A DNA stretch of 64,000 nucleotides from Parapedobacter deserti (GTDB taxonomy: Bacteria; Bacteroidota; Bacteroidia; Sphingobacteriales; Sphingobacteriaceae), in NCBI RefSeq assembly GCF_042646065.1, contig NZ_JBHRTA010000003.1, forward strand, positions 124,001 through 188,000. Direction: 5' to 3'. Below the pieces are notes generated by a model. That model saw only the letters and a list, made by a program, of their open reading frames with translations, had not been told where the DNA came from and made no database searches. The translations under genes were made by a program, and so were the position numbers. Positions 8,254 through 16,393 of the stretch are shown piece by piece. Each line of letters starts with the position of its first letter. Position 1 is the stretch's first letter.

Positions 8254-9957
8254 ATGAGCACAATAAAATATATCAAAAAGTCCATTCTTATGCTGTCAGC
8301 AGCAGCCGCTGTGACGGCACAAAGCTGTAGCATAGACGTGATCCCCCAGAATCGCTATGGCGAAGAACTGATCTGGTCGGATCCAAGTACGGCTGAATTG
8401 TACGTCAATGGATTGTATGCTGAATTCAAAAGCTTCCAATTCGGCCTGTTCCCTGGGTTGGGTTATGACAACGCTACGGATGCGTTGGCCGATATCATGA
8501 AGTACACATCATCGACGGCAGGCAACGGCACCGTCAATATCTTGGTATCCAACGCCAACCAATTCAATCCGGCAAGTGTCGGATTGAATTACTGGAGCGC
8601 AGGGTATAACCGTATCCGTCGGGTCAACGAATTCCTCGATGGCCTGTACAAAAAGTCCGTGCTGAACGACGATCAGAAACTCAAGTATGAAGCCGAAGCC
8701 CGGTTTGTGCGTGGCTATGCTTATTTCTGGTTGATGCGTATCCACGGAAGCGTGGTGCTTTTTGAGAACCTGGAGCAGTACGCAACGAAAGACCATGGCC
8801 GATCCAGCGAAGACGATTGCTGGAATTTCATTGCCGCGGATTTTGCATTCGCTGCGGAACACCTGGATAAAACCCACCTCGCCGGCCGGGCCACTAAAGG
8901 AGCCGCTTACGCCATGCTGGCACGGACGTGGTTGTATGCGGCGTCTTCAGCTGAATATGATGGCGGGCAATATAATGTTGATCCGCTGACCGGTGTACCG
9001 GCAGATAAAGCCACGGAGTATTACGGCAATGCAGCAGCCGCGGCGCAAGAGGTCGTAAACCTGGCAAACGAAGGGTTATATGCATTGGACGAGAATTTCG
9101 CCTCCATTTTCACGAATAGGAACACCAAAGAAGCCATCTTCCGGGTTGATTTTGCTGCGCCTCAAGTAACACATCAGTATGATTTGGGCTTCACGCCGCC
9201 GCGTGATGCGCCCGGACAGACGCTGGTGTACGGCGTGCCGACCGCCGAACTGGTGGACGAATTCCAAATGGCTGACGGAAGTGCATTTTCTTGGTCGAAT
9301 CCAGCGCACAGTGCCGATCCTTATGCGAACCGAGAGCCGCGGTTTTATGCAACAATATTATACAATGGAGCCTCGTGGAAAGGACGGACAATCAATACGA
9401 CAGAAAGCGATGTGCTCGAAGGCTTCATTCCCTACGGAACAATGGGTGATCCCAAACGTACGGTTACAGGCTATTATGCTCGGAAAATGCTGGATCCGGC
9501 GAATACAGACTTTGTAATCAATAGGAGTACGCAAAGCTGGATCGAATTGCGTTATGCTGAGGTCCTGCTGATCCTCGCCGAGGCAAAGGCGGGTGTCAAT
9601 GATATCAGTGGTGCGGTGGGAGCCATCAATGTGTTGCGCGAGAAACGTGGCCTGCCTCCTGTTGCTGCGGCGAATAAAACGGGCGTAATGCAATTGGTCG
9701 AACACGAGCGAATAGTGGAGCTTGCTTTCGAAGGGCACCGCTTCTGGGACCTAAGAAGGTGGCGCAAGGCGCACGAAGTGCTGAATGCGACGCGGTTTAC
9801 CGGCCACCGGCCAGTCGCGATGGGCGATGGGTTTGGCTATGAGGTGGTGCAGGCCGATAATTTCGACCGCAGCTTTACGCCTGCATTGTACTACCTGCCT
9901 ATTCCAGAAATAGAGGTGCAACGAAACAATGCTTTGGATCAGATCAGGGGTTGGTAA
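8254..9957 (+). CDS. SusD/RagB family glycan-binding lipoprotein (PUL 1)
   Basis: This 567-residue surface lipoprotein has a signal peptide II (MSTIKYIKKSILMLSAAAAV) and the lipidated Cys in TAQSC at about residue 26. SusD features include the early WSDPSTAELYVNGLYAEF helix, FVRGYAYFWLMRIHGSVVLFE (TPR-like), and the C-terminal ELRYAEVLLILAEAKAG, INVLREKRGLPP and LAFEGHRFWDLRRWRKA. It partners the SusC encoded 12 bp upstream, forming the lid that captures the polysaccharide. The protein ends with the usual YYLPIPEIEVQRNNAL. Substrate cannot be deduced from this family. A DUF5018 lipoprotein follows, as in other Bacteroidota loci where it probably sits on the same surface complex. Confidence 0.96.
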   Translation: MSTIKYIKKSILMLSAAAAVTAQSCSIDVIPQNRYGEELIWSDPSTAELYVNGLYAEFKSFQFGLFPGLGYDNATDALADIMKYTSSTAGNGTVNILVSNANQFNPASVGLNYWSAGYNRIRRVNEFLDGLYKKSVLNDDQKLKYEAEARFVRGYAYFWLMRIHGSVVLFENLEQYATKDHGRSSEDDCWNFIAADFAFAAEHLDKTHLAGRATKGAAYAMLARTWLYAASSAEYDGGQYNVDPLTGVPADKATEYYGNAAAAAQEVVNLANEGLYALDENFASIFTNRNTKEAIFRVDFAAPQVTHQYDLGFTPPRDAPGQTLVYGVPTAELVDEFQMADGSAFSWSNPAHSADPYANREPRFYATILYNGASWKGRTINTTESDVLEGFIPYGTMGDPKRTVTGYYARKMLDPANTDFVINRSTQSWIELRYAEVLLILAEAKAGVNDISGAVGAINVLREKRGLPPVAAANKTGVMQLVEHERIVELAFEGHRFWDLRRWRKAHEVLNATRFTGHRPVAMGDGFGYEVVQADNFDRSFTPALYYLPIPEIEVQRNNALDQIRGW

Positions 9958-9976
9958 TTGATTATTGTTATTGAAC

Positions 9977-11659
9977 ATGAAAACATTTAATATAATATCC
10001 CTAGCGTTTCTAACGCTTTTGGTAGGGATGGTGATGGTCTCGTGCCAGAAATTGGAGTATAGAGAGCGGAATGAAGCCAATGAAATCAGTGACGTGTATG
10101 CCACCATTGAAGGCCGGGGAAGGGATCGGTTGTTTGTAGGCCGGGTTGTCGAGGATACGATTTTCTTGGATATTGACTATTTCTATCCGATTGACTCGGA
10201 TAATGAGATGGATCTTTCTCGGATGTTGCTTCGGGTTACGGTACCTTCAGACGCCACGGTGACGCCTTCACTGGACGGTTTTTGGGATCTGACCGCCGAG
10301 CGGACGTTGACCGTTACATCGGGCTCAGGTGCTGTCAATACCTATGTGGTGAAGGCTAGGAAAGTCGGGAATACCGAGGTTTCCCGCGCGTTGCTAACTT
10401 ATGACGACGAGACCGGACAGCGGCAGGAGCTGCAGGCGATCATTCAGGGTGATGTCATCAATTTTTCAATTGTGCCGGGGACGGTGTTATCCAATACAGT
10501 GTTTACTTATACCATCAACAGGCACTCGTCGGGATCCATCGAAGATGGTGAAAGCATTGATCTGGCAGGGCCGGTACCTTTTGTCGTATCATCCGTAGGT
10601 AACGTACAGCGTAACTACACCATACGGACCATTGAGGCGACCAAATTGCCGAAAGGCATCCGACCGGGAAGTGCCAAGATTCTTTTTGAAAAGCGGCTTA
10701 AAGGCGATCTGGGCATTTCAGTCGATAATATGACGGGGGGTATTGCTGCGATCGGCGATTTCGTGGTGCTCAATACGCGTGATCAAAACAGCGTCTACAT
10801 CAACGCGTTTACCGGCGAAAGGGTAGGGGAAATCGATTTGGGCCCGATCAGGGGAAGTCTGCGGAACTTTTATTCAACAGGAGACGCTGGCGGAAACATC
10901 CTGGTATCGAACCTGACACCCAATGACGGCAATGTCTTCAATATCTGGAAGCTATCGTCCGTAACCGCGGCGCCAGAACCGTTTATCCAGTGGGACGCAG
11001 GAGGGACATCCTTCGGCCGTAAATTTTCGATTCAAGGCAGTGTAGACGGAGATGCCATCATTACGGCTCCGGTTGTGGGGGTAGAATCCAGTAGCTTTGC
11101 CCGGTGGAGCGTGGTTGGCGGAAGCCTGGTGTCGCAGACTCCGGAAATTGTCACGATATCGGGATACTCCTGGAGCAATAACAATGCCGACGTGATCCAC
11201 ACGTCTGCGACCAATTTGGAGAGCGATTACTATGTAATCGGATATTCTGATAACCGGCTGGCCCGGGTTAGCGGCACAAGCAATGCAGTGGCAGCGACGT
11301 TAGATCGGTTAAACGCGAACTTTATCGCTAATGCGGTCGACTTCACGGAGTTCAATAACGGAAAATTCGTTGCCTATAACCATGTGAATAGCTTTACCTG
11401 GGGGTCGGCCGATCAGGTATTCCTGATTGATACTGAAGCTGGTTTCTCAGGCGACCCTTCTGCGAATACGGCCCCGGGCCTAATATGGGCGCCGGAAAAA
11501 GGGAGATACGGCCCAGCCGCAGCATCCGGAGCTGTAAACGGCAACGGTACTGGCGACGTGGCGATGCGGGTGTCGGAGAATGGCTTCTACCTGTATCTTT
11601 ATTTCATGTTTACGAATGGTTATGTGGTCGGAGTACAGTTTGATTGCGTCGATATCTAA
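9977..11659 (+). CDS. DUF5018-like surface lipoprotein (PUL 1)
   Basis: This 560-residue lipoprotein has a short leader and lipobox (MVMVSC, Cys about 23). The N-terminal half looks like tandem immunoglobulin-like beta-sandwiches (LLRVTVPSDATVTPSLDG, ERTLTVTSGSGAVNTYVVKAR, then a second copy ending NYTIRTIEA), which suits DUF5018. The C-terminal 330 residues suggest a beta-propeller-like repeat (GDFVVLNTRDQNSVYINAFTGERVGEIDLG and similar strands). Such proteins directly follow susD in many PULs and probably act as surface glycan-binding proteins. I place the start at ATG 9977, not at an upstream in-frame TTG, because it gives a clean lipoprotein leader. The binding function is inferred from position and architecture. 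Confidence 0.75.
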   Translation: MKTFNIISLAFLTLLVGMVMVSCQKLEYRERNEANEISDVYATIEGRGRDRLFVGRVVEDTIFLDIDYFYPIDSDNEMDLSRMLLRVTVPSDATVTPSLDGFWDLTAERTLTVTSGSGAVNTYVVKARKVGNTEVSRALLTYDDETGQRQELQAIIQGDVINFSIVPGTVLSNTVFTYTINRHSSGSIEDGESIDLAGPVPFVVSSVGNVQRNYTIRTIEATKLPKGIRPGSAKILFEKRLKGDLGISVDNMTGGIAAIGDFVVLNTRDQNSVYINAFTGERVGEIDLGPIRGSLRNFYSTGDAGGNILVSNLTPNDGNVFNIWKLSSVTAAPEPFIQWDAGGTSFGRKFSIQGSVDGDAIITAPVVGVESSSFARWSVVGGSLVSQTPEIVTISGYSWSNNNADVIHTSATNLESDYYVIGYSDNRLARVSGTSNAVAATLDRLNANFIANAVDFTEFNNGKFVAYNHVNSFTWGSADQVFLIDTEAGFSGDPSANTAPGLIWAPEKGRYGPAAASGAVNGNGTGDVAMRVSENGFYLYLYFMFTNGYVVGVQFDCVDI

Positions 11660-11686
11660 CATTCGCTAATGAAAGATTTTGTTCAC

Positions 11687-11717
11687 GGCAATACGGTATG
11701 TCCCGTATTGCCTTTAT
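11687..11717 (+). terminator. intra-operon hairpin (terminator or attenuator)
   Basis: GGCAATACGG (11687-11696) and CCGTATTGCC (11703-11712) form a perfect 10-bp stem with a 6-nt loop, followed by TTTAT. It lies in the 68-bp gap between the DUF5018 gene and the first GHL10 gene. The T-tract is short, so partial termination, or a processing or stabilising stem that raises susCD expression over the enzymes, is more likely than a complete stop. Confidence 0.65.
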
Positions 11718-11727
11718 AACTACTGGT

Positions 11728-13119
11728 ATGAATTTGAGATTAATTATTTGGGGTGCCGTTTTTTTCGCACTGTTTTCCTGCAAGAAAGACGTCGGTAAGC
11801 CCGATACGGGCGATCATGGTGACGATGATGTAGAAGACATTACACCCGGCAAAGAAGTGCTGGTGTGGGTGGATGCTCGGTCAAATGTATTTGGAACGTA
11901 TGGCCGTTTCCACGACAAGGATGAGGCTCGTGCGGTGCTCGACACGTTGAAGGATTGTGGGGTAACTGGCTTGGTGATTGATGTAAAAAACAGCTCGGGG
12001 TGGACAATGTATCCAAGCGCTTATACCGACGAAGTCAAAACGCTGGATGGGAAAAATCGCTTGGATGATTACGTGCCATTTATGATTGCTGAAGCGAGGG
12101 AGCGGGGGTTTAAGGTGTACCTTTCCATCGTCACGTTCGTGGACGGTGATCGGCGCGGTTTCGGGTACGTATATGACCATCCGGAATATCGGTCAAATTA
12201 CGAATCCGTTGTAGTAACCAATACGGCTGGTGAACTTGGGCCTATTTCGGCGACTGGCCGGAATGTATTTGTCAATCCGGCGGCTCCCGAAGTCAGGGAA
12301 CGCGCACTTAATATCGTCCGTGAAATCGTCCGGACATTTAAACCGGACGGATTTATTCTTGACTACGGCAGGTATTCGAACATTGCTGCCGACTTTTCCG
12401 AATTGAGCAAGCAGCAGTTTGTCGAATTTCTGGAAACGAAATATAATAATACGCAGGCCCGGCAGATGCGGTTTCCACAGGACATTGTTGAAAGCTGGCG
12501 CGAAAGTGATGGCCAGATGCTCCCTGCAACAACCGGAAAATACTACAATCAATGGCTGATTTACCGGTCGTCTGTTATTCAGTCATTCATCAAAGAGGCC
12601 AAGGCTGCGGTTAAGTCAGTCGATGCCGAAGTAGATTTTGGTGTATACGTTGGCGCTTGGTACGGAACTTATTATCAAATGGGGGTAAATTGGGCCAGCA
12701 AGGATTATGACCCGTTCCAGGATTTTGAAGTCCGCTTTGACTGGGCGTATCCGGGGTACGGCGAGACAGGCTATGCCGAAGAACTGGACATCTTAATGAC
12801 CGGGAATTATTTCACCCAGATCATGCTTTCGGAGAATCCCACCACGGCACATCTTAAATACCACTGGTGGAGTATTGAAGGGTCCCTTAACGGCTCGGAA
12901 TACATCACTAAAAATAGGGTGCCGCTGTATGGCAGCTTGGATATCGGCAATGTGGGTTACAGCTCGAAATCCGAGATCACCCGGGCGATAAAATATATCC
13001 TGTCGCGCACTTCAGGGGGGATCATGCTGTTTGACGTGGTACACATGTATGGCGCGCCGTACAACCAATTGAAGCAGCCGCTGTTTGACGCGGTAAAGGC
13101 AGGGATAAAAGGTGAGTAA
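11728..13119 (+). CDS. GHL10-type (PF02638-like) putative glycoside hydrolase lipoprotein A
   Basis: This 463-residue lipoprotein has its lipobox in FALFSC (Cys about 18) and an acidic linker after it (DTGDHGDDDVED). The catalytic-type TIM barrel shows family 10-like glycosyl hydrolase features: VLVWVDARS, CGVTGLVIDVKNSSGWTMYPS, PFMIAEARERGFKVYLSI, VFVNPAAPEVRERALNIV, then FKPDGFILDYGRYS. The last stretch is the usual D-x-R/Y strand. Later come VDFGVYVGAWYGTYYQMGVNWASKDYDP and GYAEELDILMTGNYF, which are shared with the paralogue at 13842. ATG 11728 is preferred because upstream in-frame starts destroy the lipoprotein leader. GHL10 proteins are predicted glycosidases; very few have been tested. 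It is separated from its paralogue by an SGNH esterase. Confidence 0.8.
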   Translation: MNLRLIIWGAVFFALFSCKKDVGKPDTGDHGDDDVEDITPGKEVLVWVDARSNVFGTYGRFHDKDEARAVLDTLKDCGVTGLVIDVKNSSGWTMYPSAYTDEVKTLDGKNRLDDYVPFMIAEARERGFKVYLSIVTFVDGDRRGFGYVYDHPEYRSNYESVVVTNTAGELGPISATGRNVFVNPAAPEVRERALNIVREIVRTFKPDGFILDYGRYSNIAADFSELSKQQFVEFLETKYNNTQARQMRFPQDIVESWRESDGQMLPATTGKYYNQWLIYRSSVIQSFIKEAKAAVKSVDAEVDFGVYVGAWYGTYYQMGVNWASKDYDPFQDFEVRFDWAYPGYGETGYAEELDILMTGNYFTQIMLSENPTTAHLKYHWWSIEGSLNGSEYITKNRVPLYGSLDIGNVGYSSKSEITRAIKYILSRTSGGIMLFDVVHMYGAPYNQLKQPLFDAVKAGIKGE

Positions 13120-13134
13120 CGTAAAAAAAAGACA

Positions 13135-13842
13135 ATGAACAAACTATTGAGGTTATCTTTATTGCTTTGTCTACTGTCATTAGCTTGGCGTGGCAGTGCG
13201 CAGGAGGTGCCTGAACTTCATCGTAACCGGATTGAACAGCTGCGGCCTTCAATAGCGGCTTTTAAGGCCGAGGATGCCAAAAACGGCATAACGCAGGGCG
13301 CAATTCTTATGGTTGGCAGTTCGTCATTTACGCGCTGGCAGGATGCCGATAAAGCGTTTCCAAGCCACCGGATCATTAACCGGGGGTTTGGTGGTTCGCA
13401 GTTATACGATATCCTGTATTTCTTTGATCAGGTAGTAATGCCCTACAAACCCTGCCAAATATTGCTCTATGAAGGAGACAACGATATCGCCTCGGGAATG
13501 ACGCCCGAGCAATACCTTGAAGATGTGATCACCTTTGTGCGCTTGGTGGAAGTACGCTTACCGGGCACAGTGGTCAGCATCGTTTCTACTAAACCGAGTC
13601 CGGCGCGGGCAAAATGGGAATCGGCGTATCTGCGCGCTAATCGACTGGTGCGGGAGCTCACGGAAACCAAACCACACGTGCAGTATATCGACGTTGCTCA
13701 GTTGTTGTATAACCGCAACGGCAAGCTCAGGCCTGAGCTGTTTATACAAGATCAAATTCACCTCAACGAAAAGGGGTATGCCATCTGGCAGGCGATCATT
13801 GCGCCTTACTTAATTGATGAAGGATTAAAAAACAAGAAATAA
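13135..13842 (+). CDS. secreted SGNH/GDSL hydrolase A (putative carbohydrate esterase)
   Basis: This 235-residue protein has a signal peptide ending near GSAQE. All four SGNH blocks are visible: block I MVGSSSFTRW (nucleophilic Ser), block II NRGFGGSQ (Gly), block III YEGDNDIASG (Asn), and block V IQDQIHLNEKGY (Asp and His). It resembles SGNH esterases that remove acetyl groups from polysaccharides rather than lipases. It sits between the two GHL10 genes. Its stop codon overlaps the start of the next gene as TAATG, implying translational coupling. It is less similar to the two esterases at 19142 and 19830 than they are to each other. The deacetylase role is inferred. Confidence 0.85.
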   Translation: MNKLLRLSLLLCLLSLAWRGSAQEVPELHRNRIEQLRPSIAAFKAEDAKNGITQGAILMVGSSSFTRWQDADKAFPSHRIINRGFGGSQLYDILYFFDQVVMPYKPCQILLYEGDNDIASGMTPEQYLEDVITFVRLVEVRLPGTVVSIVSTKPSPARAKWESAYLRANRLVRELTETKPHVQYIDVAQLLYNRNGKLRPELFIQDQIHLNEKGYAIWQAIIAPYLIDEGLKNKK

Positions 13843-15173
13843 TGAGGAAGCTTGCATATTTTGTAACATGCTTGGCCGGTGGAATGTTTATCGCATGCAC
13901 TGCCGAAAATCAACCAAACGATACCGCGCATGAACGGCGAAACATCCTTTGGTTTGATGCCACGGCGAATTTCAAGCGTTTCAGCGAAAAAGATTCCATC
14001 ACGTTCTACCTGGAAAAATCGAAGGCCATCGGCATTTCCGATGTGGTGGTAGACGTCAAGCCGATTACTGGAGAGGTGTTATATCCCAGCAAATTGGCTC
14101 CGCAGATGATCCAGTGGGAAGGGGAATACGAAAGCGGTACAAAGGATACGACATGGGATATGCTTTCTTTTTTCATTGAAGAGGGGCATCGCCTCGGGCT
14201 TGCGGTCCACGCTTCGACGAATGTGTTTGTAGCAGGCCACAATTTCTTTGACCGTGGCGTGGTGTATACCGATGAGGACAAGCAGCATTGGCAAACGATA
14301 TCGTACCTGCCCGAAGGGATGACACCCATCACCGAGCAGAAAAAGAAGTACTCTGCCATGCTGAACCCTGCGCTGCCTGAAGTGCAGGATTATGAACTTT
14401 CGATTATCAAGGAGCTGGTGGCTAGCTATCCACAATTGGATGGAATTATCCTGGACAGGGTGCGCTATGACGGCATTGAAGCCGATTTCTCCGATGCCTC
14501 TCGCGACTTGTTTGAGGCGTATCTGGGAAGACCGGTCGAAAACTTCCCGGCAGCTATTTTTTCATATGATTCCGGCGAGGGAAAAGATCGGATCGAAGGC
14601 CCACTTTACAAAAATTGGTTGGAATGGCGCGCCAAGGTAATACACGATTTCATTTACCGTGCGCGCGAAGAAGTCAAGCAGATTAATCCCGATATTTCCT
14701 TTGGCGACTATACCGGTTCATGGTATCCGCTATATTATGATGTGGGTGTTAACTTCGCCAGCAGGGAATATGACCCTTCCATTGATTTTGAGTGGGCAAC
14801 GCCCGAATATAAACAATTCGGCTATGCGGAAGCGCTGGATCTGTTTACCACGGGCAACTATTACGTGGAAGTGGAAAAGAAAGAAACGGAGGCATTGGCT
14901 GACCAAGCAGTAAGGCATACGGAATCGGGGCTGCAGGTAGGGGCTGAAAGCTGGTATACTGTAGAAGGATCAGCAGAGTTGGTTAACGAAGTCACCAAGG
15001 GCAAAGTTCCGGTTTACGCCGGGTTATATGTGGAACAGTATAAAGGGGATCCGGAGCAATTTGTTAAGGCCATCAAGATGTGCCGTTCCAAGTCTCAGGG
15101 TGTGATGGTTTTCGATATTGTGCATGTCATCAACTTTGGCTGGTGGGATTATTTGGAAGAAGGATTGAAGTAG
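13842..15173 (+). CDS. GHL10-type putative glycoside hydrolase lipoprotein B
   Basis: This 443-residue lipoprotein is a paralogue of the protein at 11728. The leader ends in a lipobox-like MFIAC (Cys about 19). Matching landmarks are NILWFDATANFKRF, AIGISDVVVDVKPITGEVLYPS, HRLGLAVHASTNVF, MLNPALPEVQDYELSIIKEL, LDGIILDRVRYDGIEADFSD, ISFGDYTGSWYPLYYDVGVNF and FGYAEALDLFTTGNYY. The catalytic strand has ILDRVRYD where A has ILDYGRYS, so the two enzymes may differ in subsite or linkage. Translation is probably coupled to the upstream SGNH gene. There is no separate carbohydrate-binding module. Its function as a glycosidase is predicted from the family only. Confidence 0.8.
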   Translation: MRKLAYFVTCLAGGMFIACTAENQPNDTAHERRNILWFDATANFKRFSEKDSITFYLEKSKAIGISDVVVDVKPITGEVLYPSKLAPQMIQWEGEYESGTKDTTWDMLSFFIEEGHRLGLAVHASTNVFVAGHNFFDRGVVYTDEDKQHWQTISYLPEGMTPITEQKKKYSAMLNPALPEVQDYELSIIKELVASYPQLDGIILDRVRYDGIEADFSDASRDLFEAYLGRPVENFPAAIFSYDSGEGKDRIEGPLYKNWLEWRAKVIHDFIYRAREEVKQINPDISFGDYTGSWYPLYYDVGVNFASREYDPSIDFEWATPEYKQFGYAEALDLFTTGNYYVEVEKKETEALADQAVRHTESGLQVGAESWYTVEGSAELVNEVTKGKVPVYAGLYVEQYKGDPEQFVKAIKMCRSKSQGVMVFDIVHVINFGWWDYLEEGLK

Positions 15174-15199
15174 TTTACTAATTATTACGTTTAAATCAG

Positions 15200-16393
15200 A
15201 TGAATCTCGTTAATAAAGGCTGTTTAATCGCCGTCATAGTCGGAATGTGGGGGTGTAGTACGGTGGCACAGGTGGCACAGCTGCCCGACGCTTCCCAGCA
15301 GGCGCAGTTACTACAGGCTAAACAGGGGGCAGTGGTCACGTTGGAGAACTTGTTGTCTACGGATATCAGCAAGATCGACTATAACAAGACCATCCTTCCG
15401 GGGCCGCAGTTCATTATATCGGACGATCCGGAATACATCCGGCTGCCCGAGGCCATGGTACTGCGGGAACAGGTGCAGCCCGGCGCAGTAAGGTTGTATG
15501 TTTACAACGTGAACGGGGTGAAAGAACCGCACCAGATGGAGCGGAAAATAACGGCATTGATCCGCAATACAGGAAATTACGAAATGTCCATCCGGATGCT
15601 CCGCTATTCTTCGCAGCCGGCAAGCAAGAATTATTTTCAGGTAGGTAAGCAAGGGTTGGCCGACTTTTTTGCTTCCCAGCCGTCAGAGACCGTACGGAAG
15701 GTCGCACCGGGCGGGCTGTTAGCTATTGATGAGGAGCTTGAAACGCAGGCGGTGAAGTATGATGAGCTGGTGCATGGCTTTTACGAGTTCGTGATTGATC
15801 AGCCCGCGGAAATCAGTGTGCTGCAAACGGCAGTGGACACCCCCAGCGAAGTGGCCTATGCCCGTATCGATTCGGTGGTGCCGAACAGCCATGTCAATGC
15901 AGGCAGGGGGCTGTTTGGCGTATCAAATTACCGGATATCCAATACCGAGCCGCTGGATACGAAAGACGGCATTGCACAGTTGATCGTCGCAGATGGCAGC
16001 GATGACCCGTGGATAACCGGTACCGTAGGCGAAGCGCAAGAGCCTGCGCGGAATGCCGGAAATTATGGGGTGTTATATGATGTGAAGTTGAAATGGAAAA
16101 GTTCCGACGGCAAGGGGCTGGCGTTGGTAACCTGGAATTCGCGCTCGGCCGACAATCAATGGTGCGGGGGCATGGGGCTGACAATGGTGATGGACAATGG
16201 GGTGCATCCTGCGGGTATCGTGCAGTTGCCCTCAGACCGCCTGATTACCAAAGCTGCACCTGAAGCTATCGTGGTGCAGGTGTATAAACCAGCGCCGGAG
16301 GGAGAAGAGCAAGAGATCCGTTTTACGTATTCGCCGCCAGGGGCTTCCTGTCTGCCAACACCGCTGGTGCTGATACCCATTGATGTTGACTAG
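15200..16393 (+). CDS. secreted protein of unknown function (PUL 1)
   Basis: This 397-residue protein has an N-terminal export signal (MNLVNKGCLIAVIVGMWGCS); it is either a lipoprotein at the weak lipobox GMWGC or cleaved further on near TVAQVAQ. The body looks all-beta: KTILPGPQFIISDDPEYI, GAVRLYVYNVNGVKEPHQMERKITALIRNTGNY, VAPGGLLAIDEELE, HGFYEFVID, NYGVLYDVKLKWKSSDG and CLPTPLVLIPID. I see no catalytic motif. It vaguely recalls secreted proteins of Bacillota that lie near surface-glycan enzymes, but I cannot name a family. It follows GHL10 B by 26 bp, and its last codons overlap the acyltransferase-like gene that comes next. A structural or substrate-binding role is a guess. Confidence 0.7.
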   Translation: MNLVNKGCLIAVIVGMWGCSTVAQVAQLPDASQQAQLLQAKQGAVVTLENLLSTDISKIDYNKTILPGPQFIISDDPEYIRLPEAMVLREQVQPGAVRLYVYNVNGVKEPHQMERKITALIRNTGNYEMSIRMLRYSSQPASKNYFQVGKQGLADFFASQPSETVRKVAPGGLLAIDEELETQAVKYDELVHGFYEFVIDQPAEISVLQTAVDTPSEVAYARIDSVVPNSHVNAGRGLFGVSNYRISNTEPLDTKDGIAQLIVADGSDDPWITGTVGEAQEPARNAGNYGVLYDVKLKWKSSDGKGLALVTWNSRSADNQWCGGMGLTMVMDNGVHPAGIVQLPSDRLITKAAPEAIVVQVYKPAPEGEEQEIRFTYSPPGASCLPTPLVLIPIDVD

